Origin: Bacteroidota bacterium
Lineage (GTDB): Bacteria; Bacteroidota; Bacteroidia; Bacteroidales; UBA4417
Assembly: GCA_020048595.1 (NCBI GenBank)
Contig: JAIFMH010000309.1
Coordinates: 1 to 24,342, forward strand
Reading direction: 5' to 3'
Length of the DNA stretch: 24,342 nucleotides
Under the pieces are notes generated by a model. That model searched no databases, was not told the origin of the DNA, and saw only the letters and a list, made by a program, of their open reading frames with translations. Both the position numbers and the translations under genes were made by a program. The number at the start of each line of letters is the position of its first letter. Position 1 is the stretch's first letter. Shown here piece after piece: positions 21,747 through 24,342 of this stretch.

Positions 21747-21804
21747 AGTGAATAATGAAAAGAGAATAGTGAATAGTTGATCGGAATTTCAGGGAATATT
21801 CACT
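21747..21804. repeat. AGTGAATA direct repeats with a TATTCACT inverted copy
   Basis: AGTGAATA occurs at 21747-21754 and 21768-21775, and its complement TATTCACT at 21797-21804. The second and third copies could form an 8-bp stem with a 21-base loop. It is the only hairpin-like structure between the convergent arginase-like gene and ruvC, much weaker than the hairpins at the other convergent junctions. Confidence 0.35.
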
Positions 21805-21845
21805 GGTCATCATTCCGACATCCGACATCTAACATAACACATCAG

Positions 21846-22397
21846 TCACTTCACCCTTCCCGGATTATTACTCACAAACGCTCCCCAACCGGTATAACTC
21901 GTTGCCGGTCCTTCGGCTGTTCGCTGAAAATAATGACAGCATGCCACAGCCACAGCATCGGTAGCATCAAAGTATTTGGGTTGCTCGGCTATAACTACCA
22001 GTCGGTTAATCATAGCCGAAACCTGTTCTTTTGATGCGTTTCCATGCCCGGTAATGGATTGCTTTACTTTACGCGGCGAATATTCAAAAATCGGGATATC
22101 GCGGTACAATGCTGCAGCCATAGCCACTCCCTGTGCCCGTCCAAGTTTAAGCATACTTTGTACATTCTTACCAAAGAACGGGGCTTCCAGGGCAACTTCA
22201 TCCGGATGGTAATGGTCGATAAGGCCAAGCACTTTCTCAAAAATGCTTTTTAGCTTCAGCGGATGTGTATCCAGATGGTCAAGTTTAATCACATCGAGTG
22301 CAATCAGCTCAATTTTCTTACCTTTATCCACAATTAACCCAAATCCCATGATATTGGTACCGGGGTCAATGCCTAGAATGATACGTTCGCTTGCCAA
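21846..22397 (-). CDS. ruvC: Crossover junction endodeoxyribonuclease RuvC
   Basis: The 183-residue nuclease resolves Holliday junctions in recombination repair together with RuvAB, which are not in this window. The RNase H-like catalytic acids are visible: Asp11 in ILGIDPGTNIMGFG, Glu71 in VALEAPFFGKN, and the Asp pair 144/147 in YFDATDAVAVACCHY. Family text such as NVQSMLKLGRAQGVAM and YSPRKVKQSITGHGNASKEQ is well preserved. The length is normal, with a C-terminal tail of about 20 residues that is longer than in E. coli. The start is a TTG at 22397-22395: there is no ATG before the Asp11 motif, and the family normally has only 5-10 residues ahead of it. The gene is alone and convergent with the arginase-like gene. 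Confidence 0.96.
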   Translation of the reverse strand: MASERIILGIDPGTNIMGFGLIVDKGKKIELIALDVIKLDHLDTHPLKLKSIFEKVLGLIDHYHPDEVALEAPFFGKNVQSMLKLGRAQGVAMAAALYRDIPIFEYSPRKVKQSITGHGNASKEQVSAMINRLVVIAEQPKYFDATDAVAVACCHYFQRTAEGPATSYTGWGAFVSNNPGRVK

Positions 22398-22464
22398 AAT
22401 GTTATTATAGTTATTTTGATTAAATTCAATACTTGTGCAGTTAAAAAGAGTTCAAGATTTCAAC

Positions 22465-22563
22465 GTTCCGGGTTCTATGCTACTGATGTCATCTATGTTT
22501 CATAAATTTCGGGTGCTGATCCCTAAATCCTAAATCCTAAAACCTAAAACCCAACCCCTCCCT
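22465..22563 (+). repeat. GTTCCGGG and CCTAAA-type degenerate repeat abutting a start codon
   Basis: GTTCCGGGTTC (22465-22475) matches 849-859 exactly. From about 22516 the text cycles through CCTAAATCCTAAATCCTAAA, then ACCTAAAACCCAACC and CCTCCCTT, ending right at the TTG start at 22564. The CCTAAA units are 7-8 bases long and degenerate. No promoter box of good quality is present; TATGTTTC near 22494 misses the final G. Confidence 0.55.
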
Positions 22564-23574
22564 TTGATCCTAACGCCAAAAGTACGAAAAACACTGGATA
22601 TTGCCACACGGCTTATAATAGCCACGCTGTCTCTTTCGTATATTTTTTACCGCATTTATTCGCTTCCTACCGGGCAGGTGAATACATTTTTCGAATCGGT
22701 TCTAAGGGGCACTGATGTAATTTATATTTCTGCTACGCTGATATTTCTGATGTTTATCAACTGGGGTATTGAATCAATAAAATGGAAAATCCTCATCAGC
22801 CAGGCTGAAAAAGTGAGTTTTCTGACTTCGTACGAAGCGGTTCTGGGTGGACTGGCAGCAAGCGTTTTTACCCCCAACAGGGTAGGGGAGTTTATAGGAA
22901 GGGTTTTCATTTTGAAAAAAACAGATCCGCTTAAAGCGATATTGCTTACAATTGTAGGTAGTTTCAGCCAGTTGCTGGTTACCATAGTTTTCGGGACTAT
23001 TGCATACCTGTTTTTTGCTCCGCGGTATATGAAAACGTTAATGTTTGATAGTACTTGGCTGGTTACAGGATTCTCATTTACGTTGATATTGATATCTTTA
23101 TTTGCATTGGTTGTTTTCTTTAACATTTCGGTGCTGCACCGTATTTCAATAATAATCCCCGACAAATACTCCGCCAGGATTAAAAACGGCATCGATGCCA
23201 TGGCTGATTGCCCGAAATCCTTGCTTTTGAAAACTATTCTGTTAAGCGCACTCCGGTATTTGGTTTTTTCGACCCAGTTTTACCTTGCCATACGATTAAT
23301 GGGAATGGATTTCACAGCACTTCAATGTATGCTGGTAATACCGGTTATTTATTTGGCGTTGGCAGCTATACCAACAGTGGCTTTAACTGAACTTGGGGTA
23401 AGAGGATCAGTATCTGTATTTCTTTTTGGAATGCTTTCCGTATCCGAAGGATTGGATGGAGGCTCAGCATTGGCGGTTGTGTCAGCATCTACATTGATCT
23501 GGTTTATCAATATAGCTGTTCCTTCTCTGGCCGGAGTATTGGTTATATTCAGGTTAAAATTCTTCAGAAGATGA
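22564..23574 (+). CDS. Flippase-like (lysylphosphatidylglycerol synthase TM-type) membrane protein
   Basis: The 336-residue protein is an integral membrane protein of the UPF0104 / lysylphosphatidylglycerol synthetase transmembrane type, now usually labelled 'flippase-like'. About eight hydrophobic helices are visible (around 12-30, 49-66, 123-150, 162-185, 222-240, 255-275, 283-300, 308-331). The family motif GGLAASVFTPNRVGEFIGRVFILK (92-115; P103, R105, G107, E108) is clear, as is TELGVRGSVSVFLF. It lacks the soluble aminoacyl-transferase domain of MprF, so it probably moves or anchors a lipid or lipid-linked glycan. The start is a TTG (22564-22566) because the next Met is inside helix 2. 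Its TGA overlaps the ATG of the glycosyltransferase (ATGA, 23571-23574), implying translational coupling. Confidence 0.87.
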   Translation: MILTPKVRKTLDIATRLIIATLSLSYIFYRIYSLPTGQVNTFFESVLRGTDVIYISATLIFLMFINWGIESIKWKILISQAEKVSFLTSYEAVLGGLAASVFTPNRVGEFIGRVFILKKTDPLKAILLTIVGSFSQLLVTIVFGTIAYLFFAPRYMKTLMFDSTWLVTGFSFTLILISLFALVVFFNISVLHRISIIIPDKYSARIKNGIDAMADCPKSLLLKTILLSALRYLVFSTQFYLAIRLMGMDFTALQCMLVIPVIYLALAAIPTVALTELGVRGSVSVFLFGMLSVSEGLDGGSALAVVSASTLIWFINIAVPSLAGVLVIFRLKFFRR

Positions 23575-24342
23575 TTTTTACAGTCATTTCGACCATTGTC
23601 CTCATTAGCTACGCTATGCTAATCCTAGCAATAACCATTGGCTGGCGGAGGTTAAGATCATTTAAAAATCCCGGGTTGTTGCCCGAAGTAAAAGTAGGTG
23701 TAATTGTTGCTGTTCGGAATGAAGCTGCAAATGTTAAGCAACTTCTTACCAGCCTTCTGGCTCAGGATTACCCATTGCATTTGCTTGAGATTATTATTGT
23801 AGATGATAATTCCACCGATACAACATTACAGCTGGTGAATGAATTCATAATTCAGAAAAAGGAAACACAGAAGCTGAAATTAATTTCATTGAGTGAGAAA
23901 GACTGTTCAGGTAAAAAGGCAGCAATTAATCAAGGAATTCTGGCATCCGGAAGTGAACTGATTGTAATAGCAGATGCTGATTGCACAGCTGAAAGCCATT
24001 GGATTCAAACTGTTGCAGCCTATTATTCCGAATACCGGCCGCAAATGATTCTTGGTCCGGTGCGAATGGCAGATAATGGAAATTTCTTTGGCAAACTTCA
24101 GTCACTGGAGTTTATGAGTCTCATATCTTCAGCCGCCGGATCGAGTAACGCAGGGTTTCCGATATTGGCAAATGGAGCAAATATGGCTTTCACCCGCAGT
24201 GCCTACGAAAGCTGTGGAGGGTTTTCCGGAAATCTGAATTTTCCTTCGGGCGACGATATGTTTTTAATGATGAGCATTAAAAGAATGTTCGGAGCTGAAG
24301 CGATCCGGTTTTTACGGTCGCATGAAGCTATTGTCAGTACAC
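23571..24342 (+). CDS. Family 2 glycosyltransferase, partial (3' end outside window)
   Basis: The frame opens at ATG 23571 and runs 257 codons off the right edge. An N-terminal hydrophobic helix (about 3-24) is followed by a GT-A fold domain: VGVIVAVRNEAANVKQLLTS (42-61), IIIVDDNSTD (74-83), LIVIADADC (130-138; Asp135 and Asp137 form the metal-binding DxD) and FPSGDDMFLM (224-233), the acceptor-side acidic motif. The text ANGANMAFTRSAYESCGGF is typical of membrane-bound processive or lipid-linked GT2 enzymes. C-terminal membrane helices would lie beyond the window. The overlap with the flippase-like gene suggests they act on the same lipid-linked sugar or glycolipid. Sugar donor and acceptor are unknown. 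Confidence 0.93.
   Translation, partial: MIFTVISTIVLISYAMLILAITIGWRRLRSFKNPGLLPEVKVGVIVAVRNEAANVKQLLTSLLAQDYPLHLLEIIIVDDNSTDTTLQLVNEFIIQKKETQKLKLISLSEKDCSGKKAAINQGILASGSELIVIADADCTAESHWIQTVAAYYSEYRPQMILGPVRMADNGNFFGKLQSLEFMSLISSAAGSSNAGFPILANGANMAFTRSAYESCGGFSGNLNFPSGDDMFLMMSIKRMFGAEAIRFLRSHEAIVST

Noticed and set aside
22722..23201. 159-codon leftward frame inside the flippase-like gene
   Set aside because: It is antisense to continuous membrane helices and the PNRVGE motif; no independent support.

Overview
The window looks like chromosomal DNA of an uncultured Bacteroidota bacterium, most likely of the order Bacteroidales. The signs are short Bacteroidetes-type energy-transducer TonB proteins, a Bacteroidetes-type tyrosine autokinase with a glycine-tyrosine tail, several TAnnTTTG -7 promoter boxes, almost no Shine-Dalgarno sequences, and intergenic spacers filled with degenerate CCTAA-, GTTCCGGG- and GGTTAAT-type repeats. 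No rRNA, tRNA, CRISPR array, transposase or phage gene was seen. No gene-free gap exceeds 300 bases.

Layout from left to right. At 1-777 (-) is the N-terminal part of an outer-membrane-like protein. A lipoprotein endonuclease/exonuclease/phosphatase follows (910-2028, -), then a stand-alone E2 acyltransferase catalytic domain (2316-3119, +). The most distinctive block is 3174-8276, a divergent cluster. Leftward it encodes an ECF sigma factor and a membrane protein whose cytoplasmic end is a zinc-binding anti-sigma domain and whose periplasmic end is a TonB C-terminal domain. Rightward it encodes an ordinary TonB and a VIT-VWA protein that also ends in a TonB domain. Three TonB C-terminal domains thus lie in one regulatory cluster, two of them in unusual fusions.

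Next come a flavodoxin/two-[4Fe-4S] membrane protein (8387-9469, -) and, divergently, a 1078-residue redox fusion (9719-12955, +). The fusion joins a [2Fe-2S] domain, a pyridine-nucleotide-type flavin domain, two [4Fe-4S] motifs, a BFD-like [2Fe-2S] motif and a DAO-type flavin domain. A CRP/FNR-like inverted repeat lies in front of it. A two-gene polysaccharide export operon (Wza-like lipoprotein plus Wzc-like kinase, 16325 to 13054, -) lies downstream of miaB. It is followed by topA (+), an arginase-fold protein that has lost several metal ligands (+), ruvC (-), and a flippase-like membrane protein overlapping a family 2 glycosyltransferase that runs off the right edge.

Three of the four convergent gene junctions hold a perfect or near-perfect hairpin of 15-19 bp. 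The housekeeping genes (miaB, topA, ruvC) are certain. The best candidates for an undescribed system are the sigma/anti-sigma-TonB/TonB/VIT-VWA-TonB cluster and, second, the degenerate arginase-like protein. All functional statements rest on reading motifs by eye; no database search was run.
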